This document shows, piece by piece, positions 11,101-19,850 of a DNA stretch of 64,000 bases. The stretch comes from Myxococcota bacterium. Lineage in GTDB: Bacteria; Myxococcota_A; Polyangia; Polyangiales; Houyiibacteriaceae. The position numbers and the translations under genes are program-made. Numbering within the stretch: position 1 is the stretch's first letter; every line of letters starts with the position of its first letter. The stretch spans positions 20,995-84,994 of the forward strand of contig JAHDCI010000002.1 of the NCBI GenBank assembly GCA_020629955.1. Reading direction: 5' to 3'. The notes below the pieces were generated by a model. The model was given only the letters and a program-made list of their open reading frames with translations. It was not told the origin of the DNA and ran no database searches.

Positions 11101-12275
11101 TGCGCAGCGACGGGAGCCGAGTGCCACTTGAAAGCGCCCGGTTTCAGCAAACCCTCGAGCTTCCAGTTCCGGAGGGGGAGCAAGCGATCTGGATTCACGC
11201 GAGCCGCCGAGAGAGCTTCAGCGCACACCTCGTGCAACTTGATTCCGTCTACTCGCCACGATCCACAGAACCCGAGGTCGAGACCGCCCATCCTTCTACG
11301 TTCGACTGGTCCGCAATCCCGACGCGCGGCGTGCGCACAGAGGGCACTGCTGGGACGATTGGCATCATGAGCGCGGAGGTGCGTGCGACGGTCAATATCG
11401 AAGACGTGAGAAACGTCGATGCCGCCGCCAACGGTTCTCCCCACCTCGAGCTACTCGCGCGCGCGATGCGGCGCGAGGGACGCTTTCGATTTGAGTTCGG
11501 TGGTCTCGCAAGATTGCGCTTCGGGCCGCCATCGTTCGGCGCGTTTGCGCGTCTCGATTGGCGAGGGGGACGCAACTTGCCAACCTTCATCGCGCGAGGC
11601 CGGGTTCTCGCTCAGAACCTCGACACCTTCCGAGTGTCCGCCCACGGGACGCTGCTTGGGCTCTGGCATATCGCAGCACACGCGAAGTTTCGACTCTATC
11701 CCTACGCTGCGCTCGACCTTGTTTCCGTAGGGGCCGAGCCGCCAGTAGGAGAGCAAGGCACCGATCCCGATGTCTACCTGCGCTGGTACCGAGATCATCC
11801 CTGGACCCTCCGCGCGGGGCTAGCCTTCTCGTACCGACCGGCACTCGACCTGCTCTTTCGTGGGCGCGTTCAAGCACGCACGAACTCGGAGTGGCTGAGC
11901 GTCGATCGGATCGATCTGCAGGGTCGAGTCGACCTCGTTGCCGGTTCTGGGTTGTTCCCGCGCTTCGCTGCCGACTACCTACTTTCCTATCGATTCGCAG
12001 ATCCTCAACGCCCCTTCCGAATCGTCCGCCATATCGTTGGCGTCGAAGCTCACCTCTGGCATTGGTGGCGACCACGCGGACGCGTCGCGCTCGGGGCCCG
12101 TTTCGAGTGGATCGCAGACAACAGCTCGTTCGCCGGCTTCATCACGCTCTCTCAACTTTTTTCACCTCATCGTGGCGTTCAGGATCTTCGGAGCGCAGAG
12201 GCGCCCTTCGCGGCGCGACTGAGCGAAGGGCAAGGCGCGACTCTCGATGCTCGTAGGAGTGACGATGACTTTTGA
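8181..12275 (+). CDS. Giant secreted/outer-membrane protein with C-terminal beta-barrel-like region
   Basis: 1364 aa; signal 'RRLFAWALSTFFCLASLQSANAQA'; last ~300 aa show alternating hydrophobic/aromatic strands ('GRFRFEFGGLARLRFGPPSFGAFARLDWRGG...VALGARFEWIADNSSFAGFITLSQLF'); ATGA overlap with upstream gene (8181/8184). Confidence 0.7.
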   Translation: MSRRLFAWALSTFFCLASLQSANAQAPLEISPTTFGPSVHRIDAPRGSSLEVRGEFEQLGLLFGDNSEATVLWLDRSLGRIVDLPLLGPRASLAVRSNASFEVWRRNAQPREMERLREEQSILRGQASDGAVHENDSLLLSARDAIAQAYPNASEASQRAFLQRLAALERVKEGDLRAAPFFRRHMRSEYSLEAGDRHRIVGSHDLSRLRFSGRGRVIVRNAGRIITERDIRSGFSLRVAGNATEVEVTTGEVELRVDTWHVLRPVFERTAPGDDALGDLARAFDRSLGASEPGEIRTSAWSSAWIRFLFEDPQSWPSGMFASSPAWLRFLLLERLAERSPTLPPRFDCSSTPLEEEMSNARTLVMRAAQKLFCGDLSGQRDLIRAVGLAQESDSRLRRVAQNLSRLLTARRVQAPSGSVHRWSTPSEASGTCRLREDDREFWLKVTEHRFLTRNPGELRIYSPTIETTVQVDGEHLGVHGLFGWISRVPIDAGHHRIESAEEILVQLPGEHEVPCNQLVSVRRERRLNEPVRYDLGAFAPGRVQVRLRGEMRRAQIRAGSGSMELHRATSGEQGRWVELPAALIASASLEIIPLDSATGPSTVDVRAFQFRMESPTLSEGEPEDHGLNPLSREDHLDALRNVTRALSDRPTDEELRLRRFEFLRELGANRLLEELELPSQAQRFSSAPREPRTNRAGRIPGVSCDDLRTAQRLRRAWEDRDLDEVLALSATPRDGVQRIYRALALEAREELLAAAELWEQLSHPSALEESLRLRIAHAHGQEDEEQGRYAVYLDALIRSEIEAPRRQALIGERSFIPIGGARGSAGSRIAVRAREAHTRSESILSAYLNAPPDAILVAQGDALVVENSPTELAFEFGCEPTERECVARLANENGDPISHGRSPIRVALDERQVILEAEHTMWVRFSSDTPIDYVRRRFELEATAEHPVQLRVAGPTALQIRSANPEHLRFEILRSDGSRVPLESARFQQTLELPVPEGEQAIWIHASRRESFSAHLVQLDSVYSPRSTEPEVETAHPSTFDWSAIPTRGVRTEGTAGTIGIMSAEVRATVNIEDVRNVDAAANGSPHLELLARAMRREGRFRFEFGGLARLRFGPPSFGAFARLDWRGGRNLPTFIARGRVLAQNLDTFRVSAHGTLLGLWHIAAHAKFRLYPYAALDLVSVGAEPPVGEQGTDPDVYLRWYRDHPWTLRAGLAFSYRPALDLLFRGRVQARTNSEWLSVDRIDLQGRVDLVAGSGLFPRFAADYLLSYRFADPQRPFRIVRHIVGVEAHLWHWWRPRGRVALGARFEWIADNSSFAGFITLSQLFSPHRGVQDLRSAEAPFAARLSEGQGATLDARRSDDDF

Positions 12276-12441
12276 CAAAAGCACGGATGAGCGGGCTCAG
12301 CGACGAGCGTGCAGCGCGCTCTGCACCGAGCGCGTAAACGGAGTTGGTCTCGCCGACCTGCTGCGACAGTCGCCGTTCTTCTTCGGAAGTGAGCTGCACG
12401 TCGACCTCAGCTCCGGGCCTCTCGAAAGGCGAACCAGATGA
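12265..12441 (+). CDS. 58-aa small protein in the CapBC-like cassette
   Basis: ATG 12265 overlaps the end of the upstream gene; its TGA (12439-12441) overlaps the ATG (12438) of the CapB-like gene. Sequence MTFDKSTDERAQRRACSALCTERVNGVGLADLLRQSPFFFGSELHVDLSSGPLERRTR. Confidence 0.5.
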   Translation: MTFDKSTDERAQRRACSALCTERVNGVGLADLLRQSPFFFGSELHVDLSSGPLERRTR

Positions 12442-15400
12442 CAAAGCAGAAGTCTCTTCTCGGGAATGCTCTATCGCGCCTCCATCCCCTTCGACAAAAG
12501 ATCGCGCGGCCCTTTGTCGAACACGAGGTCGATCAGATCGCGGGAGATAGACTTGAAGCCCACTTTCGCGGCCGGCTAAGAGACGTTCTGGCGCTTCTCA
12601 CCTCCCTCGAAGGGATCGAATCGGAAATCAACGCGAGCCAGCCGGGCAATCTTGAGGCGCGACTTCAGCAAAGTGATTTGCCGGGTATGCGATTTGGGGA
12701 GGTGGCGCGCGACGCGGATGCCGCGCTGGATCGATTGATCCTAGTGCGAAGTCGCCTCGAAAAATACGCCTCCGCGTCCATCGAGATTCTTCGGAATGAC
12801 GCCGAATCGAAGCCGGAGATCGTTCACGTCGCGACGCACCTCGGGTTGAGTGAGCGACTTCGACGCGTCGCCGTCGACTGTCTCCACGAGGTCACGAAAA
12901 CGGATCTTGAGCGGCTCGTTGCGCAATGTTCTCCGTCGAAAGTCGGACCTCTTCTCGGGCGTGCGTTGATGGACTGCGTCGCGCGAAACGACGAGAAGAT
13001 CGCCGTGAAACTCGCGCTGCGCGTCGCCGCGACTCGATCGACGAGCGACCCCGTTCTTTGGCGGTCCCGCGCGGTTGAGATCTTGACTCGCTTTCGCAGC
13101 CTACCGGAGGGTGTTCTTCAAGATCCAAGCGAGCTCGTCAGGCAATCTCTCGCCAAGACGCTTGGAGAGATGGGCGAATGGCGTCGTCTGATCGCGATCG
13201 CACGGAACGATAAGTCGCCCATCGTCCGCGCCTACGCATGGACCCGGCTCTCCCAAGAGACACCCACCACAGGTGCGATTCTCGCAGCGTTCCGCGATCC
13301 CTCGCCGCTTGTGATCCGCGTCGCACTCGACGAAGTAGAGCATCGACTCCCGCAGTTCTCGAGCGCCGAGCGAGAGGACCTCGCGAATGAGCTTACCCGG
13401 GTCAGTGGGATCGACGACTCGGAGGTCGCTTATCGCGCTCTGGCGCTGCTGCGAGAGCTCACCCGCTACGACGATCCAAAGCTGGATGCGTTGATCCGCG
13501 AGATCAAGACGCGATCGTATGGCCTCTCGCTCGGCGCAACGCTGCGAGTCGAGGAGGGGGATACGCCAAGACTTCGAAGAGCTCTTCGCAGCTTATCGAG
13601 GCGAGGGGTGTACTTTGGTGCCCGAAATATCCGAAGCGGAACATGGGAGATTCAGGTCGGTCGAACGGCTCGTTACGATGCAGGGCGGGCCTGGTACGAA
13701 TGGAAGCACCCGCGTCCAGACAAGCGACAGAATATCGCACACGTCACGACCCGTCAGCTCAAGGCGGATATCGTTTCACCCGCACCATGGATGGGGGAGC
13801 TGACCGCGACGAAGGTCCCCGGTGAACCACGGTCGATCAAAAATGCGGGGGGCACCGGAGCCTACTTGCCGACAGTCGGCGACCTGCGAGCAAGCCTCAC
13901 CAGCATGACCGAGTTCGTTACCCCCGCCGGCATCACCACGTTGGTTCCCCCTCGCTCATTTTGGGCCCGCCTGAAACTTCGCCGGAAGCTCGCCGGAGAG
14001 TTTGACGCACTCGCGACACTGCGCGAGCGGTGCCTTGAAAGCGGTGATGGGGTTGCGCCAGAAGCCTACGCCACCCGGCTTCGCGAGCTTGGATTCTCAC
14101 TCAGCTTCAGCTCCGATCCAGAGACCATCTGTGGAAAAGAACGGACCAGTGTCTTTGCGCCAGCAATTCGGTGCCTTGAGCCTGCTCATCTCGCCTTGCC
14201 GCCGATCGTCGATTCGATCGCCAGATTTGTCGCCGACCCGACCGCAGGAAATGGCGGAGGCCCCCTCCTCGCATTCCTCCTCGCCGTACTCCTAGGTTTC
14301 TTCGTCCGCTCGCTCTACCTCCGCCGCCGAATTCGAAACGTGGTCGAGTCCATCCCGCTTCGACTCGCTGGGTGGGGGACCCGCGGTAAGTCGGGAACCG
14401 AGCGTCTAAAGGCAGCCATGCTCCAAGGCTTCGGCTGCGATGTTCTGGTCAAGACCACGGGCTGTGAAGCGATGACGATTCGGCAGACCCCTGGCAAAAC
14501 CTCCGTCGAGGTGTTCCTTCACCGCCCGTACGATAAGGCGACGATTTGGGAGCAGGTACGGGTCTTGGAGATGGGATCGACGATGGGAGTCGATGCGTTT
14601 CTTTGGGAATGCATGGCCCTTCGCCCGAGATACGTAGACGTCTTGGCGCATCACTGGATGCAATCGAGCGTCTCCACGCTTACCAACGCCTACCCTGATC
14701 ACGAGGATGTCCATGGTCCGGCAGGGATCAACGTCGCGGAAGTCATGGGCGGGTTCATTCCCCCCAAAGGACTCTGTATCTCGGCAGAAGAAGAAATGTT
14801 GCCGCTCCTAAAGGCGGAAGCCGCGCGACGGGAGTGTCGCTTCGAATCCGTCTCCTATTCCGACTCCGCGCTGATCCCGAGCGACCTCATGAACCGATTC
14901 CCGTACCAGGCGCATCCTCGGAACGTTGCCCTCGTAGCCAAACTGGGCGCGCACCTCGGGCTCTCTCGGATCGACGCAATCGTCGCAATGGCCGATCACG
15001 TTGTCGCCGATCTCGGTGTGCTCAAAACCTACGGAACCGTCGAGCATGCCGCCCGACGGCTGCGCTTTTCGAACGGTATGAGCGCGAACGAACGGGCAGG
15101 CTGCCTCAGCAACTGGAAACGCCTTGGTCTTCACACCCACGAAGGCGACCGAACCAAAATCGTCACCGTGATCAACAACCGCGGAGACCGCATCCCGCGC
15201 TCGCGCGTGTTCGCTGACATCGTCGTTAAGGATCTTGGTGCAAGCGCACATGTCTTGATCGGCACAAACCTCGGAGGCATGCGGCAGTACATCGAAGAGT
15301 CCCTGGACCACTGGCTTCAGGAGCAAATGATCGCTCTTCCCGAGGAAGACCCGAGCGCACCGGGGACGCGAGTCAAGATCATCGAACGATTGGCGTATAT

Positions 15401-16292
15401 TCTTCATCGTCGCCTCGGCGTTTCGCGATCCCCCAACGCGCTTCTTGAATCCATTGCTCGGGTTCTCGATTCCGTTGATGCGGAGAGAGCAGACCGCCTC
15501 GTACCGGTATTTGAGGAGCTAAAGCCGGACCCACGAGAGATCGATCTCGAGGCTCTCCTCGCGAAGTGCCGGATCGCGCTCGAAGGAGATCCCAACCAAC
15601 AGGATTGTGAGCGTTGGATCCGAACCATCGTCGAACGTCAAACCGCGCTTGAGGTGTTCGTGGATGAACTCCCCGATACCGTGGATGCAATCAACAAGAG
15701 CTTTCGCTCCTTTTATCGCGCGCGCTTCTTGGAATCCCTTCACGAAGTCGCCGATTCTCACGCAACCGGCGACCAAGTGATCGATGCCGCTGCGCGAGCC
15801 ATCCCACCAGGACACGATGCGCATCTCATCGGAATCCAAAATATCAAAGGAACGGGGCTCGACTTTGTCTACCGCTGGGTAGATTTGGAGCGACTCCAAT
15901 CGTTGAGCCCCGATCTTGAAGACGAACAGCGACGAAGGGCATCCCTGGCCGGCATTGAGAAGGCCCGGCTCGGCATCCTTGGAGGTTCGTGGCTGGTGGA
16001 GAAGCTCACCGAGCTCGGACTCCCGCCGGCCGATATCGAGCCCTTTGAGACGGCACTGGCGGAAGCTCGTGATAAAGCAAGTCGCGCCTCCGACGTGCGA
16101 GGTGGCATCGGCCCGTGGGTGATTTCGCGTGTCGAAGGGATCATCGATCCTCTTCACGCGCTCTACCGCGGTCACAAAGCGCGAACGCTCGAGAGCGAGC
16201 GCGCACTAGGCGTGATTGGCCATGAGGAAGCGGCCGAAAGAGCGCGAAAGCTTACGGCTCTCGAAAAGCCAGGGTGGCTATCCGCCAAGTAA
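12438..16292 (+). CDS. HEAT-like N-terminal region fused to CapB/PgsB-like polyglutamate synthase (Mur ligase family)
   Basis: P-loop GWGTRGKSGT at 14370-14399, then 'KTTGCEAMTI', 'FLWECMALRPRYVDVLAHHWMQSSVSTLTNAYPDHEDVHGP', matching the PgsB layout (GIRGKSTVT, GKTTG, ECMAV.P.YQ, N.LEDHMDVMGPT). HEAT-like helices upstream; one TM before the ligase domain. Confidence 0.9.
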   Translation: MTKQKSLLGNALSRLHPLRQKIARPFVEHEVDQIAGDRLEAHFRGRLRDVLALLTSLEGIESEINASQPGNLEARLQQSDLPGMRFGEVARDADAALDRLILVRSRLEKYASASIEILRNDAESKPEIVHVATHLGLSERLRRVAVDCLHEVTKTDLERLVAQCSPSKVGPLLGRALMDCVARNDEKIAVKLALRVAATRSTSDPVLWRSRAVEILTRFRSLPEGVLQDPSELVRQSLAKTLGEMGEWRRLIAIARNDKSPIVRAYAWTRLSQETPTTGAILAAFRDPSPLVIRVALDEVEHRLPQFSSAEREDLANELTRVSGIDDSEVAYRALALLRELTRYDDPKLDALIREIKTRSYGLSLGATLRVEEGDTPRLRRALRSLSRRGVYFGARNIRSGTWEIQVGRTARYDAGRAWYEWKHPRPDKRQNIAHVTTRQLKADIVSPAPWMGELTATKVPGEPRSIKNAGGTGAYLPTVGDLRASLTSMTEFVTPAGITTLVPPRSFWARLKLRRKLAGEFDALATLRERCLESGDGVAPEAYATRLRELGFSLSFSSDPETICGKERTSVFAPAIRCLEPAHLALPPIVDSIARFVADPTAGNGGGPLLAFLLAVLLGFFVRSLYLRRRIRNVVESIPLRLAGWGTRGKSGTERLKAAMLQGFGCDVLVKTTGCEAMTIRQTPGKTSVEVFLHRPYDKATIWEQVRVLEMGSTMGVDAFLWECMALRPRYVDVLAHHWMQSSVSTLTNAYPDHEDVHGPAGINVAEVMGGFIPPKGLCISAEEEMLPLLKAEAARRECRFESVSYSDSALIPSDLMNRFPYQAHPRNVALVAKLGAHLGLSRIDAIVAMADHVVADLGVLKTYGTVEHAARRLRFSNGMSANERAGCLSNWKRLGLHTHEGDRTKIVTVINNRGDRIPRSRVFADIVVKDLGASAHVLIGTNLGGMRQYIEESLDHWLQEQMIALPEEDPSAPGTRVKIIERLAYILHRRLGVSRSPNALLESIARVLDSVDAERADRLVPVFEELKPDPREIDLEALLAKCRIALEGDPNQQDCERWIRTIVERQTALEVFVDELPDTVDAINKSFRSFYRARFLESLHEVADSHATGDQVIDAAARAIPPGHDAHLIGIQNIKGTGLDFVYRWVDLERLQSLSPDLEDEQRRRASLAGIEKARLGILGGSWLVEKLTELGLPPADIEPFETALAEARDKASRASDVRGGIGPWVISRVEGIIDPLHALYRGHKARTLESERALGVIGHEEAAERARKLTALEKPGWLSAK

Positions 16293-16401
16293 TCCTCGCG
16301 CAGCGTACAACCGCAAAGCGAAGCGCCATCCTCTGTGAAACCCGCGGTGGTCGACAACGTAGGGGGTTTTTGGGGCGTTGGTTTGAAATGAGCCTAGTTT
16401 C

Positions 16402-18306
16402 ATGGTCCGCTGCGCCCCTATGTCGAACGAAGAGAGCCAGGCGCCACAATCTGAAGGCACCGCCAAAGACGCACCGAAATCAACTGCAACCGGTTCGTTC
16501 CCGCCCGTCAATACGACGGATCCCCAGCTGACGATCCGCGCGATCATGACCGGCATGCTCCTCGGTGGCTTGCTCTCGCTTTGCAATATCTACGCAGGGC
16601 TGAAGATCGGCTGGGGCTTCAATATGTCGATTACGGCGATGTTGCTCAGCTTCGGCTTCTTTAAGGCATTCGAAAAAGCGGGCGGGCGTCCCTACGGGAT
16701 GCTCGAAAACAATATCAACCAAACGGCGGCTTCGGCCGGCGCGAATATCTCGTCAGCCGGTCTCGTCGCTCCCATCCCCGCGCTGACGATCTTGACGGGC
16801 ATGGAGCTCTCCTGGCACCTGCTCGCCCTTTGGACCTTCGCAGTAAGCTGCGTCGGCATCGTGGTGGGTCTTGGGCTGCGAAAGCAGATGATCGAAGTCG
16901 ATCGTCTCCCGTTCCCCAGCGGCGTAGCATCGGCAGAGACCATTCAGCAGATGTATGCGCGCGGCGAAGAGGCGATCGCGCGCGTGAAGGCGCTCGTCGC
17001 CGGGATGATTCTCGGAGGCGGCGCCAAGCTCTTGATCAAGTTCGCCGAGATCAAGAAGCTAAAACTGCCGGGTACGATTGCAGCCAGTGGGGCTGCCCAG
17101 GCGAGCGGAGCGACATCCTTTTCCCTCGCGAAACTGACGTTTGCCGTCGACCCTTCACCGCTCTTCTGGGCGGTGGGCGCCATCGTCGGGATCCGCGCGG
17201 GCGCTTCGATGCTCATCGGGGCAATCGTGGCGTGGATCTTTCTCGCTCCGCACGCGATGAACGAGGGCTGGGTGGTGCTTGAAAACGCCGACTCCGTAAA
17301 CTTTCCCACCATCGTGAAATGGATGCTCTGGCCCGGCGTCGCGATGATGGTCACCGCCTCGCTCACAAGCTTCGCCTTTTCTTGGCGCTCTGTTCTCGCC
17401 GCGCTCACGGGCATCGGTGGCCAGCGCGATATGGAAGAAAAGGGAGTGGACGCCCCCGACAATAACGTTGGAGATATTCCGCGGAAGGTGTTCATTGCCG
17501 CGGTCGTTGCGGCCCTGATCTTCGCCACCCTAACGCAGGTTCTCCTCTTCGAAATCTCGCTTTGGGTTGCCATGATCGCGGTCCTCCTCACGTTTGCGCT
17601 GGCGATCGTGGCCGGCCGCGTGTCGGGCGAGACCGGAATCACGCCGGTCGGTGCGATGGGCAAAGTCACCCAGCTGACCTTCGGTTTGATCTCTCCTGGA
17701 AGCGTCACCAGCAACCTCATGGCGGCGAACGTCACCGGAGGCGCGGCGAGCCAGACGGCGGACCTGCTTCACGACCTCAAGACCGGCGCGATGATCGGTG
17801 CATCTCCAAAGGCGCAGGGTATCGGCCAGCTCTTCGGGGTGATGGCGGGTGCGACGATCGGCTGCGCAGCCTATCTGGTGATGATTCCGAATCCGGCCGA
17901 ACAGTTGATGACCGAAGAATGGGCCGCGCCGGCCGTGGTTCAATGGAAGGCCGTCGCGGAGCTTTTCCGGGACGGAATCGACCACATGCCGCCCATGGCG
18001 GTTGAGGCCATGATGATCGCTGGCGCGGTGGGTGTGCTCTTTTCGGTGCTCGAGAAGATGCTCCCGAAAGAGAAGGTTCAGTGGCTTCCAAGCGCGAGCG
18101 CGATGGGCATCGCGTTCTGCATTCCAGCGAGCTACGCGATCACCATGTTCCTCGGCGGCGTGGTTTCGGTGCTCGTCGGCAAGTTCGCTCCGACCTGGAA
18201 GGAACGTTTCCTCATCGTTGTCGCCTCGGGTCTGATCGCGGGCGAATCGCTCGTGGGCGCCGGAATCGCAATCTACGAAACGGCATCCGGGCTCGTCGGC
18301 GGATGA
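16402..18306 (+). CDS. OPT family oligopeptide transporter
   Basis: 'NIYAGLKIGWGFNMSITAMLLSFG', 'NNINQTAASAGANISSAGLVAPIPAL', 'LPFPSGVASAETI' typical OPT signatures; many TM segments. Start may be 16420. Confidence 0.92.
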   Translation: MVRCAPMSNEESQAPQSEGTAKDAPKSTATGSFPPVNTTDPQLTIRAIMTGMLLGGLLSLCNIYAGLKIGWGFNMSITAMLLSFGFFKAFEKAGGRPYGMLENNINQTAASAGANISSAGLVAPIPALTILTGMELSWHLLALWTFAVSCVGIVVGLGLRKQMIEVDRLPFPSGVASAETIQQMYARGEEAIARVKALVAGMILGGGAKLLIKFAEIKKLKLPGTIAASGAAQASGATSFSLAKLTFAVDPSPLFWAVGAIVGIRAGASMLIGAIVAWIFLAPHAMNEGWVVLENADSVNFPTIVKWMLWPGVAMMVTASLTSFAFSWRSVLAALTGIGGQRDMEEKGVDAPDNNVGDIPRKVFIAAVVAALIFATLTQVLLFEISLWVAMIAVLLTFALAIVAGRVSGETGITPVGAMGKVTQLTFGLISPGSVTSNLMAANVTGGAASQTADLLHDLKTGAMIGASPKAQGIGQLFGVMAGATIGCAAYLVMIPNPAEQLMTEEWAAPAVVQWKAVAELFRDGIDHMPPMAVEAMMIAGAVGVLFSVLEKMLPKEKVQWLPSASAMGIAFCIPASYAITMFLGGVVSVLVGKFAPTWKERFLIVVASGLIAGESLVGAGIAIYETASGLVGG

Positions 18307-18758
18307 GCCTCGATCCGGTTCTCAGCGCAAAAGAGATCGAAGAGTTCATCTCCGGCGTGTTTCCCGCTGCAGCGCGTTTCGCGGAGATTGTTTCGTTCGC
18401 AGAAGGAGAGCTTCGCGTGAGAGTCCGACCGGACGAATCGGGGTTCTTTCTCCGGCCGGGAGGAACGGTCTCTGGACCTGCGATGATGACGCTCGCAGAC
18501 CTCGCGCTCTACTACATCACGCTCGGCTACATCGGTCGCGTGGAGCTGGCGGTCACGACCCAGCTGAATATCAGCTTTCTTCGCAAGCCCGCGCCCGGGA
18601 ACCTCGTCGGCATCGCCAGGCTTCTAAAGCTCGGGAAACGGCTCGCAGTCGGCGAAGTGCGCATCGAATCCGAATCGGCTCCGGGGGACGCCGTTGCGCA
18701 TGCTCAGGTCACGTATTCGATTCCGCCGCACGGAAAGCACGGGCGCGCCTCTGCCTGA
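18303..18758 (+). CDS. PaaI-like thioesterase (hotdog fold)
   Basis: 'GGTVSGPAMMTLADLALYYITLGYIG...TQLNISFLRKPAPG'; ATGA overlap with OPT stop. Confidence 0.85.
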   Translation: MSLDPVLSAKEIEEFISGVFPAAARFAEIVSFAEGELRVRVRPDESGFFLRPGGTVSGPAMMTLADLALYYITLGYIGRVELAVTTQLNISFLRKPAPGNLVGIARLLKLGKRLAVGEVRIESESAPGDAVAHAQVTYSIPPHGKHGRASA

Positions 18759-18781
18759 GCGACCCTCTTTGGGCGCCCCGG

Positions 18782-18824
18782 TTTGAGCAACTCCGTCTGA
18801 GCAACTCCGTCTGAGCGACTCTGT
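18782..18824. repeat. Short tandem repeat, ~14-bp unit (TCTGAGCAACTCCG) x3
   Basis: Direct reading: TTGAGCAACTCCG TCTGAGCAACTCCG TCTGAGCGACTCTG between converging genes. Confidence 0.7.
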
Positions 18825-18857
18825 CTCGCGAAAGGCCGTTTGCCGCCGCGACGCCAC

Positions 18858-19748
18858 TCACTCAGCCGCTTGCGTCAAGGGCGCATAGACCGCGGGGAGG
18901 GGTGACTTCACGTCCACGTGCGCGCCTTCGAATCGAAACGAGATCCGGCTCGCATGCAGCGCATGCCCCTCCCAGCCGGGAAAGCTCTCACCACCGTAAA
19001 GTGAATCGCCAACCAACGGCGAACCGGCGTGCGCAAGATGGACCCGAACCTGGTGACGGGTCGCGTGAGATGCATTGATGCGTACCTCAAAGAGCACCCC
19101 CACGGCGCTCACCTCGAGCACTTCCGTTCTTGCCGGGCGCCCTGTCTCGGTGATCTTCACTTTGCGGCGATCGGCCGTATCGATCGGCGCATCGATCATA
19201 CCGATCGGCGGAGGCGTGCGACACAGCGCAAGATACTCCTTTTCGATCCGGTGCGAGCGCAGCGCCTCTCGGAGCATGGTCCATGTTGAGCGGTCACGCG
19301 CCACCAAAAGGAGACCGCTCGTATTCGTATCGAGGCGATGCACCAGTCCCGCCTCTCGGGGGTCTTCGGAGGCTTCCGCAAGCGACGGGGAGTGAGCCAC
19401 AAGGAGATTCGCGAGCGTGTCCCGTTCTTCGGGGCGGAGGGGATGGCTAGGCATGCCGCGCGCTTTCTCCACCACAAGAGCGCGCTCGGTCGACCAACGA
19501 ATCTGCAACGCTCCCAGTCCCGGTAGCGGGCAAAAACGCGAAGGAGCAGGAGCCTTGAGGAGATAAACCTCGTCGCCTGCGTGAACAACGGCCCCCTTCT
19601 TTACGACCTGGCCGTTCACGCAGACCCCGCCGGCGAGAAGTAAGCGGCGAACGCTCGCACGGGAGGCGCCTGTCCTACGCGCGATTTCCACGTCGAGCCG
19701 GCCGCTTTTCGAAGCGCGCCAGCGTTGCACGGCTTGACCCGTTTCCAT
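18858..19748 (-). CDS. RluA/RluD-family RNA pseudouridine synthase with S4 domain
   Basis: 'RASVRRLLLAGGVCVNGQVVKKGAVVHAGDEV' S4; 'GLVHRLDTNTSGLLLVARD' catalytic motif; 'HQVRVHLAHAGSPLVGDSLYGG'. Confidence 0.95.
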   Translation of the reverse strand: METGQAVQRWRASKSGRLDVEIARRTGASRASVRRLLLAGGVCVNGQVVKKGAVVHAGDEVYLLKAPAPSRFCPLPGLGALQIRWSTERALVVEKARGMPSHPLRPEERDTLANLLVAHSPSLAEASEDPREAGLVHRLDTNTSGLLLVARDRSTWTMLREALRSHRIEKEYLALCRTPPPIGMIDAPIDTADRRKVKITETGRPARTEVLEVSAVGVLFEVRINASHATRHQVRVHLAHAGSPLVGDSLYGGESFPGWEGHALHASRISFRFEGAHVDVKSPLPAVYAPLTQAAE

Positions 19749-19757
19749 CCCTGAACC

Positions 19758-19850
19758 CTAGCAGCCCGTCGACGTATTCCGAATCCCGCTTCGCGGCAGG
19801 GTCGCGCACTCAGACGCGACAACAATGCTGGGCGTCGAATCGGCCGCACA
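19758..19850. repeat. Repeat family B, decayed/partial copy (B3)
   Basis: CTAGCAGCCCGTCG... 'ATTCCGAATCCCGCTTCGCGGCA...CGCACTCAGACGC...AATCGGCCGCACACG' resembles copies at 38510 and 43852. Confidence 0.5.
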
